From: Planctomycetota bacterium
GTDB taxonomy: Bacteria; Planctomycetota; Planctomycetia; Isosphaerales; Isosphaeraceae
Direction of reading: 5' to 3'
Length of the DNA stretch: 38,006 bases
Assembly: GCA_021791715.1 (NCBI GenBank)
Contig: JAJYWB010000012.1
Span: forward strand, 66,165-104,170
Part shown: positions 1-7,569 of the stretch, piece by piece
Position numbering within the stretch: the stretch's first letter is position 1
Layout of the letters: each line of letters begins with the position of its first letter
The notes under the pieces: generated by a model
The model's input: the letters and a program-made list of their open reading frames with translations, nothing else
The model's database searches: none
Told to the model about the DNA's origin: nothing
Program-made: the position numbers and the translations under genes

Positions 1-153
1 TTGATGCGACCGCGTTTCTGGAACAGCCTGTTCCAGAAAGTCTCCCTTCTTCCCCTTCGCAAGCGACTTTTGATGCGACCGCGTTTCTGGAACAGACTGT
101 TCCAACATGCGTCGGCCGCGCTTCGTCGTTTCTGGAACAACCTGTTCCAGAAA
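1..153. repeat. Three palindromic repeats inside the DUF1016 gene
   Basis: Palindromes lie at 15-39 (TTTCTGGAACAG, centre C, then its exact complement), 84-104 (right arm shortened) and 129-153 (one mismatch). The first two also share the preceding TGATGCGACCGCG, so the unit is repeated with a period of about 69 bases. Read on the minus strand each unit encodes FLEQxVPET or LEQxVPET in the same frame, so the repeats are coding. Confidence 0.85.
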
Positions 154-444
154 GTCGGGGCTTATGTATTCCGAATAAAATTGACGCGCCCTCCAAAGAT
201 TATCAGCCGAGAAACCACGCGAGTCGGGGAAAGCCAGACGCAAGTCGGACGCCAAACGTTCGACGATCGAATCGCCCCAACCCGCGCTTTCTTGTTTCTC
301 CACGATCGCTCGTCCGATGTCCCAATAAAGCAAAACCCCCTCGTGAAACGCCGCTCGAACCGCTTGAACCCGCGCAAGTTCGATCCGCTCCTTGATCGAC
401 GCGAGAAACGACCGATAAGCCGAGGGCGCCGGATCTTTGCTCAC
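1..444 (-). CDS. YhcG-type PDDEXK nuclease family protein (DUF1016 N-terminal domain), 5' part only
   Basis: The reading frame starts at a GTG at 444 and is open to the left window edge, giving 148 codons. A GGAG lies 8 bases upstream of the GTG, which supports this non-ATG start. Residues 11-90 match the DUF1016 N-terminal domain: a helix with ERIELARVQAVRA, then LLYWDIGRAIVEKQE, WGDSIVERLASDLR and GFSADNLWRARQFY. Known members add a C-terminal PDDEXK nuclease-like domain, which would lie outside the window. They often sit near restriction-modification or mobile genes. After residue 96 the family normally runs into a short variable linker. Here that linker holds three copies of a LEQxVPET unit, each encoded by a near-perfect DNA palindrome. 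The family call is firm; the molecular role in this organism is not known. Confidence 0.85.
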   Translation of the reverse strand, partial: MSKDPAPSAYRSFLASIKERIELARVQAVRAAFHEGVLLYWDIGRAIVEKQESAGWGDSIVERLASDLRLAFPDSRGFSADNLWRARQFYSEYISPDFLEQVVPETTKRGRRMLEQSVPETRSHQKSLAKGKKGDFLEQAVPETRSHQ

Positions 445-1292
445 AATCGAATCTCCATAAAAATATTGTTCATGTTTTCAGTCAGTCTTATAAAACTCGA
501 TCGGATGACATTATCGAAATCGTTCGCCGCGTATGACGACGTTATTGGTTTTACGGACATCGCTCGATCGCCTCTCGGGGAACGAGTTCGAGGCCCGCGC
601 GGCGGGCGTCGGAAACTTGGGACGGGAGGACGAGAAGGCGATCTCTGACGGCGACGCCAGGGGCGACGAGAAAGCCCCGCGAGAGGTTTTAAACCCCGGG
701 GGTTTCGTCGATCCGAGGGTCGGCGGGGCGATGCGAGCCGCCGTGACGGTTGATTTACCCGTGCGCGTTGCGAATTGAAATGCGATCCGAAGCGATCGGT
801 ATCGGTCTTATCGGTCGCCGCGGCGACGTGTTCGAGAACGATCTTGTCGTCGTCGATTTTGAAAACGACCTTGATCAAACGAATCGCGGTTTCGCGGGCT
901 TCAATCCGGTGCGAGAAACGCCCGACGCACGGAATATCGTGATTTTTCCAGGGATTCCAGATTCGAGAGATCTCGCAAAACGATATCAACGATTCGACTT
1001 CTGTTATTATAAGTGTATTATTGATATAAATATAATTAATATTGATCATCGAATTCGCCGCCGATCGTCGATCCTGGGTGGAAAGGGCGTTCGCCTGGTT
1101 GGAAACGAGATCGGGTCGGATTTCTCGGCCGAGACCGCGTATCGGCTTGGGAATCGTGGTGATGAACCGGGCGCGGCGACGGTTCTCGATGATATGTCGA
1201 GCGAGTTCGCGGTCGAAGTCGAGCTTTCCGCGCGGGGGAGGAAATTCGCGGGGAGGGTTCGGAATCGGCGGTTCGAGGAAATTGGACGACAT
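441..1292 (-). CDS. Doubtful hypothetical protein, 283 residues
   Basis: This is the longest frame in the stretch between the DUF1016 gene and the SCO1 gene. Its first ~80 codons end mostly in C or G, like the accepted genes here, and give a plausible sequence with a segment RELARHIIENRRRARF. The middle, around 975-1045, is very AT-rich. The last ~100 codons are rich in Arg, Pro and Ser, as expected of an antisense reading. The stop TGA overlaps the DUF1016 start as GTGA, which would fit translational coupling but may be chance. No good ribosome binding site is seen before the ATG. A competing plus-strand frame covers 750-1295. I recognise no domain. If this frame is false, then 445-1569 holds no gene I can support. 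Confidence 0.28.
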   Translation of the reverse strand: MSSNFLEPPIPNPPREFPPPRGKLDFDRELARHIIENRRRARFITTIPKPIRGLGREIRPDLVSNQANALSTQDRRSAANSMININYIYINNTLIITEVESLISFCEISRIWNPWKNHDIPCVGRFSHRIEARETAIRLIKVVFKIDDDKIVLEHVAAATDKTDTDRFGSHFNSQRARVNQPSRRLASPRRPSDRRNPRGLKPLAGLSRRPWRRRQRSPSRPPVPSFRRPPRGPRTRSPRGDRAMSVKPITSSYAANDFDNVIRSSFIRLTENMNNIFMEIRL

Positions 1293-1569
1293 TGATCAAC
1301 ACCGATCATTGAAGATCGCGCGGAACGGATCGAGACGAGACCGGGCGTTGCGGTTTAAGTTCGTAAGCGTCAAGGAATGCATTATACCGAGAGGGACGTC
1401 TGGAGGAATGATCGAGACGGGGAAAAATCGGCGAATCGTGGTCGAGAGATCGAGCGACACGATCGCACGCGGTGCGAAAGTGGGCGAGAGCGGAGGAAAT
1501 CGTTACACTAAAGGTGAGAGTTTCGATCGACGCGACCGAGCCGCTATATTATTGTGGAGACTTTATATA

Positions 1570-2175
1570 ATGTTTCTTTTGCTTCTAATGGCGATGAAGA
1601 TCGGCGTTCCGGAGGCGTCGACGCTCGCCGATATCGGCGCCGCGGCCGATTTTAAGCTTGTCGATACGAACGGTCATGAGATCTCGCTCGAATCGTTCCG
1701 CGGGAAAGCGGTACTTGTTTCGTTCGTTTATACGACATGTACCGGCACGTGCCCGATGACGACGCTCGCGCTCACTCGAGTGCGCGATAAGCTTGAAAAA
1801 GCGGGGATCTGGGGCGAGGGAGTCGAGTTCGTCTCGATCACGCTCGACCCCGACCGCGACGACGTGGAAGCGTTAAAAAGATACGCCGAGATGTATAAAA
1901 TCGATACATCACGATGGCATTTTCTTTCGGGAGATCCCGCCGAGGTTAAGAAATCGCTCGCCGATTGGGGGATGTGGGTTAAACGCGATCGGACGGGGGT
2001 TCTCGATCACCCGTCGCGCGTCTTTCTCGTCGATCCTCGGGGTCGTATTCGTGAAATTTACAATCTGGAATTTCTCAAACCAGCGTGGGTCGTCGACGAC
2101 GTCCGGACGGTTCTCGGCGAGAAGTCGAATCGATCGACCGACGAGAAAAATCGTCCCGCGAGAATCGATCGATAA
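1570..2175 (+). CDS. SCO1/SenC-family thioredoxin-fold protein
   Basis: The 201-residue product starts at the ATG at 1570, with GGAGA ending nine bases upstream. The same frame runs open further upstream but that part has no coding character. A short hydrophobic N-terminus (residues 2-20) suggests export or membrane anchoring. The SCO fold is clear: DFKLVDTNG near residue 28, a copper-type CxxxC motif (C57 and C61 in TTCTGTCPMT), the SITLDPDRDD strand near residue 89, and the conserved metal-ligand histidine H147 in DHPSRVFLVDP. In the known family these proteins carry copper to the CuA site of cytochrome oxidase or act as thiol reductases. No oxidase gene is nearby. The neighbouring OxyR/peroxidase pair makes a redox role an alternative. 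Confidence 0.88.
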   Translation: MFLLLLMAMKIGVPEASTLADIGAAADFKLVDTNGHEISLESFRGKAVLVSFVYTTCTGTCPMTTLALTRVRDKLEKAGIWGEGVEFVSITLDPDRDDVEALKRYAEMYKIDTSRWHFLSGDPAEVKKSLADWGMWVKRDRTGVLDHPSRVFLVDPRGRIREIYNLEFLKPAWVVDDVRTVLGEKSNRSTDEKNRPARIDR

Positions 2176-2204
2176 GATCGACGCCGAAGGCGCGGCGGAA
2201 CGCT

Positions 2205-3134
2205 CTAACGTGCTAGTTCCTGTTCATTATTACGAGCCTCGATAAATTCGTTCGCGACCGCGCGAGCCGCGGCGACGAAGCGAGCGACCTCGGGGCGACC
2301 GATCGACTCCTCGCGGTAAACGATCGCCGCGGTACGGATCGGCCTCACCCCCGAGAGATCACGGTAAACTCGCTGGGGATCGTCGTCGCCGAGCCTCACC
2401 GACGCGGGGACGAGAGAGATTCCGAGGCCGACCGAAACGAGCTCCAAAACCGTCGATAACTGAGCGATTTTACATACAATATTTGGATTACATGATTTTT
2501 CCGAACAGAAAGAAACAATTTGTTTTCCCAAACAGTGCGTTTCGTCGAGAAGGATGAAGGCGCTCGATTCGAGATCCAAGAGCGGGATCTCGCGTTTGAG
2601 CGCGAGCGGGTGAGCGCGATGGAGCACAAGGATCAGCTCTTCATTATACAGTGATTCGACGATCAATCGCGGTTCGTCGATCGGCAGGGCGACGATTCCG
2701 ACGTCGAGTTTCCCCTCGACGCACCCCTCGATCGTTCGCTCGGTTCGATCCTCATGAATCACGACGCGAGCTTCGGCGGCGTCGCCTCGGAACGCGCGCA
2801 GCACGGGGGGAAGGAAGTAAGGAGCGATCGTGGGAATCGCCCCGACTCTCACGGAGCGTGCTTGTTCAGGGAAATCGCCGGTTCCGGCGGCGGCGCGCCG
2901 GGCGCTTTCGATATCATTTAGAATAGATTTTACATGATTATATAAGGTTTCACCCGCGGGGGTGAGACGAACCTCGCGTCCCATTCGGATAAACAACGGC
3001 TTTCCTATTTCTATTTCTAGGTTGATGATTTGTTGGCTGAGGGACGGTTGCGTGACGAAGCACCGTTTGGCGGCCTTGGTGAATCCCCCCAGTTCGGCGG
3101 CGGCCGCGAAGTACTTGAGTTGGCGAATCTCCAT
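2205..3134 (-). CDS. oxyR: OxyR-type LysR-family peroxide-sensing regulator
   Basis: This 309-residue LysR-family regulator has an N-terminal winged helix (residues 1-60, with FTKAAKRCFVTQPSLSQQI as recognition region) and a substrate-binding-like C-terminal domain. Residues 199-210 read THCLGKQIVSFC and align with the redox loop of E. coli OxyR, keeping both cysteines (C201 and C210, nine apart). The loop carries two further cysteines, C215 and C221, not part of the classical pair. It is divergent from a di-haem cytochrome c peroxidase gene, as expected of a peroxide-response regulator and its target. The stretch encoding the cysteine loop (about 2465-2535) is much richer in A and T than the rest of the gene. 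The OxyR call rests on the cysteine spacing and context. Confidence 0.87.
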   Translation of the reverse strand: MEIRQLKYFAAAAELGGFTKAAKRCFVTQPSLSQQIINLEIEIGKPLFIRMGREVRLTPAGETLYNHVKSILNDIESARRAAAGTGDFPEQARSVRVGAIPTIAPYFLPPVLRAFRGDAAEARVVIHEDRTERTIEGCVEGKLDVGIVALPIDEPRLIVESLYNEELILVLHRAHPLALKREIPLLDLESSAFILLDETHCLGKQIVSFCSEKSCNPNIVCKIAQLSTVLELVSVGLGISLVPASVRLGDDDPQRVYRDLSGVRPIRTAAIVYREESIGRPEVARFVAAARAVANEFIEARNNEQELAR

Positions 3135-3272
3135 CGGACGATCCTCTTCGAGTTATAGGAAAAAACAATTTTAAATATCGAGAACGTCACGGTACGATTC
3201 GGGCGGGGTAGGGTCAAGCCGCGATTCGAACCGGCTTGAGTTCAAACTTCGCATCGTGAAGAGGAGAAAATG
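3135..3272. promoter_or_regulatory. Divergent promoter region between oxyR and the peroxidase gene
   Basis: The 138-base divergent spacer must carry both promoters and presumably the OxyR operator. The oxyR-proximal part (about 3155-3180) is AT-rich. I could not place a convincing OxyR consensus site or -35/-10 pair by eye. On the plus strand GGAG at 3263-3266 is the ribosome binding site of the peroxidase gene. Confidence 0.5.
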
Positions 3273-4694
3273 ATGAAACGCGCGATCGCCTGGAATCGGC
3301 CGAAATCGGCTTTTTTGTGTGTTACGACGGTCGCGGCGGCGGCGTGGTTCGCATCGTCGAGCCCGCTCCGCGGCGGCGACGACAAACCCTCTTCGAGCTA
3401 CTCTCCCGTCGTCGATCGCGAGCCGTTCGCGACCGTCCGCGAGCGGATGACACGCGAGAAGACGCGAATCATGAAACGACAGATGGATCTGCTCGCCGAA
3501 CGGTACGACCTCGGCGATCGACCGAGTCGAACCGTGAAAATGTCGGGAGGCAAGCCGATCCAGGAGGGAACGCGCGTGAAGCTTGCCGAAGGGATCACAT
3601 GGGAATCGCTCGCCGCGAAAACCCCCGAAACGATCTGCGGCACAAACGCCTGGCCCAAGGGATTTTACCCGCTCCCGCATCCCAATCATCCCGAGGGGGG
3701 AATGGTGTTTCCTCTCTCACATATTGATGAGATTAAACGGCAAGAAGAACGCGATCTCACGCGGTTCGATCTCGATTTCGACCTGCCCGATCGATTTCTT
3801 CCCGATTTTCCCGCCGCGATTTACCTGACGACGAGACCCGACCTGGGCGACGTTTCCAAACATCAGGTTGTCACGATCGTGAATTATTACGATTTATTCA
3901 ACGGTATTTTGAATCCCAAACAGCTCGACGGTTTACGGCTTTTGCTCTCGCCGTTTCCGCAACAACAGTTCAATCAAACCGACGATCGTCGCACGGTTAA
4001 GGCGAGCAAAGGCGTAACGTGCTTTGATTGTCACGTGAACGGGCACACGAACGGAGCGACGCACCTTGTCGGCGACATCAGACCTCAGGAGTTCCGCCAT
4101 CGGCTCGACGTCCCTTCGCTCCGAGGGGTGAACGTCCAGCGGTTGTTCGGCTCTCAACGCGCTCTCAAAACCGTCGAGGATTTTACCGAGTTCGAACAGC
4201 GCGCCGCGTATTTCGACGGCGATCCCGTGATCGCCGTGAAAAAGGGTGTGAACATCCTTGACAGGGGAAGTCAGGTTCACGCGATGGCGGAGTTCCAGGA
4301 ATTGCTCGATTTTCCTCCCGCGCCCAAGCTCAACCTCCTGGGAAGGCTCGATCCTTCGAAAGCCTCCGAGACCGAGATGCGCGGCGAGAAGCTTTTTTTC
4401 GGCAAGGCGCAATGTTCGGCGTGCCACGCACCGCCGTACTATACCGATAATCTCATGCACAATTTAAAGACAGAGCGATTCTTCAAGCCCGTGTCGATCA
4501 ACGGCCGGACGGCGTCGGCGGACGGACCGATCAAAACGTTCCCGCTTCGAGGAATCAAGGATTCGCCGCCGTATCTGCACGACGGCAGGCTGCTCACGCT
4601 CGAAGACACGGTCGAGTTCTTCAATCTCGTTCTGGGGACGAAACTGAACAACGACGAAAAGGCCGATCTCGTCGCGTTCCTCCTTTGCCTCTGA
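3273..4694 (+). CDS. Di-haem cytochrome c peroxidase (CCP/MauG family), secreted
   Basis: The product is 473 residues with a signal peptide (MKRAIAWNRPK then a hydrophobic core to about residue 30). Two ATG codons are adjacent at 3270 and 3273; the GGAG at 3263-3266 is better spaced for the second. Two haem-attachment motifs are present, CFDCH near residue 250 and CSACH near residue 381, about 131 residues apart as in bacterial di-haem peroxidases. Near the C-terminus TFPLRGIKDSPPYLHDGRL is a typical family segment carrying residues around the second haem. The enzyme reduces hydrogen peroxide in the periplasm using electrons from small cytochromes. It lies divergent from oxyR, which probably controls it. 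MauG-like oxidases share the fold, so the exact reaction is inferred. Confidence 0.88.
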   Translation: MKRAIAWNRPKSAFLCVTTVAAAAWFASSSPLRGGDDKPSSSYSPVVDREPFATVRERMTREKTRIMKRQMDLLAERYDLGDRPSRTVKMSGGKPIQEGTRVKLAEGITWESLAAKTPETICGTNAWPKGFYPLPHPNHPEGGMVFPLSHIDEIKRQEERDLTRFDLDFDLPDRFLPDFPAAIYLTTRPDLGDVSKHQVVTIVNYYDLFNGILNPKQLDGLRLLLSPFPQQQFNQTDDRRTVKASKGVTCFDCHVNGHTNGATHLVGDIRPQEFRHRLDVPSLRGVNVQRLFGSQRALKTVEDFTEFEQRAAYFDGDPVIAVKKGVNILDRGSQVHAMAEFQELLDFPPAPKLNLLGRLDPSKASETEMRGEKLFFGKAQCSACHAPPYYTDNLMHNLKTERFFKPVSINGRTASADGPIKTFPLRGIKDSPPYLHDGRLLTLEDTVEFFNLVLGTKLNNDEKADLVAFLLCL

Positions 4695-4763
4695 ACGATT
4701 GGAAAAGACCGAGCAACCGAAGGAGATCATCCGCGGGACGATCCGAATCGGACGACGATCCGA

Positions 4764-4790
4764 CGCGGACGTTCCGCGAATATTTTTAAT
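4764..4790 (+). terminator. Possible terminator after the peroxidase gene
   Basis: CGCGGA at 4764-4769 pairs with TCCGCG at 4773-4778 around a three-base loop, followed by AATATTTTTAAT. It lies 70 bases after the stop codon, between two convergent genes. The stem is short and the T run begins two bases late. Confidence 0.4.
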
Positions 4791-4849
4791 TGTAAGGACG
4801 TTTAAAATTTTATATCATGGAGCGTTATGATCGAGCACATGATCGTAAT

Positions 4850-6058
4850 TTATGGAAGCGTCCGGCTCGACGCTCCCTCGGCCGCGCGACAAACGTGAAG
4901 TTTGGGTTCGAGCCCGGTCGATCGGCGATACGCTTGTTCGACCGATTCGACGAACGCGGCGGCCTTATCGGCCTCGACGAGAGCGACGGCGCACCCCGCC
5001 CAGCCCGCGCCCGAAAGCTTGCCGCCGATAAAGCCGGGGGCGAGCGAAGCGGCTTTGATCATCGCGTCGAGAGCGTGCGAGCTGTTCTCGAAGTCGTCTC
5101 GGCTCGAAGCGTGCGAAGCCGACATCAGCGTTCCAAACGCTTGCAAATCGCCTTCGACGAGAGCTTGGGCGCCCGCTTGAACGCGATCGTTTTCCGTCAA
5201 GACGTGGCGGGCGCGGCTTCGACCCGGATCGTCGAGCGATTCCCACGCCGATTCAAGATCGGCAAGCGCGATATCGCGCAACGATTTAACGGTTTGATCG
5301 CCGCGCTCGCGCGCGAAGTGCGCGACGATCCGCTCGCATTCGTCGCGTCTACGGTTGTACATACCGTCGGCGAGCTTGCGCGAAGTCCCGGTATCGCAGA
5401 CGACGATCGCGGGAGGGGATTCTCCTAGCGGCACACGTTGGTATTCTAATGTTTTACAATCGAGCATAACCGCACAGCCTTGGCGACCGAAGAGGCTTGT
5501 GAACGGGTCGAGCAGGCCCGCGTTCACTCCGACGAATTCGTTCTCGGCGCGGCGCACGGCGCGCGCCAGGTTCATCCGTTCGTCGTCGTTCAGTTCGACA
5601 AGCGAATCGCCGTTCATCACGCGAAGAGCGAAAAGCGCGACGGCGACCTGCGCGCTCGCCGAGCTTGATAACCCCGCGCCTAAGGGGACGTCTCCCGCGA
5701 TCACCGCGTCGAATCCGGTTTCGATCGGCCCGCGTTCGTCCTGAACGACCCAAGTCGCTCCGCGCACGTAACGCCCCCACGACCCCGGTTCGCCCTGTGA
5801 TATGTTCGATAAATCAAACGATTCGGTTTGATCGAGATTGAGCGATCGGACGCGCACCGAGCGATCGCCGAGCGGTTTGGGCCGGCCGACGACGACGGTC
5901 TCGCGGTCGATCGCCGCGGCGAGGACGAGCCCTCCGTTGTAATCGGTGTGATTGCCGAGAAGCTCGACGCGGCCGGGAGCGCGGGCCGAGATCGTCGCGG
6001 CGCCGCCGAACGTCGCGGCGAAAGCTTCGATCGCTTTTTGTTCGAGATTATCTTTCAT
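4850..6058 (-). CDS. galK: Galactokinase
   Basis: The 402-residue product belongs to the GHMP kinase superfamily and matches galactokinase in length and motif order. Residues 27-43 contain the galactokinase signature APGRVELLGNHTDYNGG (the usual GEHTDY has N for E). Residues 126-135 form the ATP-binding loop LGAGLSSSAS. Near the C-terminus GGKLSGAGWAGCAVALV is the third GHMP motif. The enzyme phosphorylates galactose to galactose-1-phosphate at the head of the Leloir pathway. It follows the XylR-type regulator gene on the same strand with a gap of about 200 bases, so the two may be co-transcribed. No galT or galE is present. A related sugar kinase of the same subfamily is possible. Confidence 0.92.
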   Translation of the reverse strand: MKDNLEQKAIEAFAATFGGAATISARAPGRVELLGNHTDYNGGLVLAAAIDRETVVVGRPKPLGDRSVRVRSLNLDQTESFDLSNISQGEPGSWGRYVRGATWVVQDERGPIETGFDAVIAGDVPLGAGLSSSASAQVAVALFALRVMNGDSLVELNDDERMNLARAVRRAENEFVGVNAGLLDPFTSLFGRQGCAVMLDCKTLEYQRVPLGESPPAIVVCDTGTSRKLADGMYNRRRDECERIVAHFARERGDQTVKSLRDIALADLESAWESLDDPGRSRARHVLTENDRVQAGAQALVEGDLQAFGTLMSASHASSRDDFENSSHALDAMIKAASLAPGFIGGKLSGAGWAGCAVALVEADKAAAFVESVEQAYRRSTGLEPKLHVCRAAEGASSRTLP

Positions 6059-6257
6059 AAAATTTTTGATGATTCCTTTTATTCTGACATCATGCTTTCG
6101 TTGAATGATTGAACGTTAAAGCCGACCGCGGTTCCGGCTCGTCGCTCGCGAGCCGCCGTTGAAACGTTCCGACCCGACGAAGGCTTGGGTGATGATAAGA
6201 AAAATCCCGATCGAACGCGACGATCAAGCGGGAAGATCGAGGATCGATCGGCCGGGT

Positions 6258-7430
6258 TCAAAGCCGGCGACGGAATCGAGCGCGATACGCGGTCGGCGTT
6301 AATCCCGTTTCTTGGCGGAAGACCGCGGCGAGTCGACGTTGATCGGCGAATCCCGATAATCGCGCGACCTCGGTCATCGGCGCCTCGGTGCGAGACAAAT
6401 GGCTTTTGGCAAGCGCGATCCGGGCTCTGCGGATCTCCTCGCCGGGACCGACTCCCAGAATCGAGCGGAATTTACGTTCGAGCAGGCGTCGCGAGACCGG
6501 AACCGACCTGAGGACGTCTTCGACCTGAATCGGATCGCGGGCATGATTGCGAATATATCGAACCGCCGCGGCGACGTCGGCGTCGGCGATCGCGAGGACG
6601 TCGGACGAACGTCTCGTAACGACGTCGATCGGCGACAAAAGCAGCGGGTTTTTCGGCGGCTTGAATCGAGGACGCGCGATGAGCCGATCGAGCAGAGCCG
6701 CGGCCTCGACGCCGATCCGTTCTCCCGGTAACGCGACGCTTGAAAGCGACGGCCGAGCGAGTTCGCAGAGCAGGTCGTCGTCGTCGACTCCCACGATCGC
6801 GATCTCTTCGGGAAGTTTCAAAGCCGTTCGCCGACAAACCTCAGTCAGTTGTAAACCCCAGAGGTCGTTGGGCGCGAAGATCGCCGCGGGTCGCGCGAGT
6901 CCGACGAGCCAATCTCTTACGTCGGCGTCGACGCCCCATAATCGTCCCCGCGGGTTGAACGGAGCGGATTCTCGTTCGTGATAAGAACAGACCGAATAAC
7001 CAAGCGGTTCGAGCCGTTTTCGGTATCCGGACTCTCGGCGAATCGAATAGCCGTGGTCGCGATGCCCCACGAACGCGAAGTTTTCAAATCCGCGTTCAAG
7101 AAAATGTTCAGCGGCTAGTTCGCCGATTCGTTGATCGTCGACGGAAACGCTCGGGAACGACACGTCGGTGAGGACGCCCGAAACGTTGACGACGGGCACG
7201 CCGAAGCTGAGGAGCGATTCGGCGACGTCGATTCGATATATGTGTGCGATCACCCCCGCGGGATGAACCGAGCGGAGCGTTTCGATCGCGTCGGGATCGG
7301 GCTCGACGGGAGTGAACACCCAGTCGTCGCGGGTTTCGGCGAACTCTTTGATTCCACGCAACACCGAACGGCAATAACCGAGCGAATAGCTGAACACGAG
7401 GCCGATTTTGGTCGATCGATCGGGATTCAT
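6258..7430 (-). CDS. XylR-type transcriptional regulator (LacI-like sensor fused to AraC helix-turn-helix)
   Basis: The 390-residue product starts at the ATG at 7430; an in-frame TTG lies one codon earlier. Residues 8-275 form a periplasmic-binding-protein-like sugar sensor, with KIGLVFSYSLGYCRSVLRGI at the start, VSVDDQRIGELAAEHFLERG in the middle and VGVDDDDLLCELARPSLSSV later. This last segment is typical of LacI/XylR sensors. Residues 285-388 form an AraC-type DNA-binding domain ending in LSGFADQRRLAAVFRQETGLTPTAYR. This architecture is that of XylR, common in planctomycetes. It lies divergent from the secreted glycan-active genes and ahead of galK, so it probably responds to a sugar and controls one or both. 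The ligand cannot be read from the sequence. Confidence 0.9.
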   Translation of the reverse strand: MNPDRSTKIGLVFSYSLGYCRSVLRGIKEFAETRDDWVFTPVEPDPDAIETLRSVHPAGVIAHIYRIDVAESLLSFGVPVVNVSGVLTDVSFPSVSVDDQRIGELAAEHFLERGFENFAFVGHRDHGYSIRRESGYRKRLEPLGYSVCSYHERESAPFNPRGRLWGVDADVRDWLVGLARPAAIFAPNDLWGLQLTEVCRRTALKLPEEIAIVGVDDDDLLCELARPSLSSVALPGERIGVEAAALLDRLIARPRFKPPKNPLLLSPIDVVTRRSSDVLAIADADVAAAVRYIRNHARDPIQVEDVLRSVPVSRRLLERKFRSILGVGPGEEIRRARIALAKSHLSRTEAPMTEVARLSGFADQRRLAAVFRQETGLTPTAYRARFRRRL

Positions 7431-7569
7431 CAAGCCAGTTTAACGCGTGTCGCAATCCGATAAAAGATTGACGCAATTCCGTATGGCTCGGACGAACACG
7501 GGGCGATCGAATGAAATTGGAGTGGGTTTCGACGAATCAAGGCCGCACATACGGGAAGGATCGAAAACA
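7431..7569. promoter_or_regulatory. Divergent promoter region between the XylR-type regulator and the secreted-enzyme genes
   Basis: This 139-base spacer separates the regulator from the glycan gene cluster. GGAAGGA at 7554-7560 is a strong ribosome binding site for the plus-strand gene. I saw no convincing operator repeat or -35/-10 pair. Confidence 0.45.

Noticed and set aside
1..153. CRISPR-like or insertion-sequence ends at the left edge
   Set aside because: Only three units with unequal spacing, and all are in frame inside a coding sequence.
1..648. A 215-codon plus-strand frame starting at the left edge
   Set aside because: It is the antisense of the DUF1016 gene and reads through its start region.
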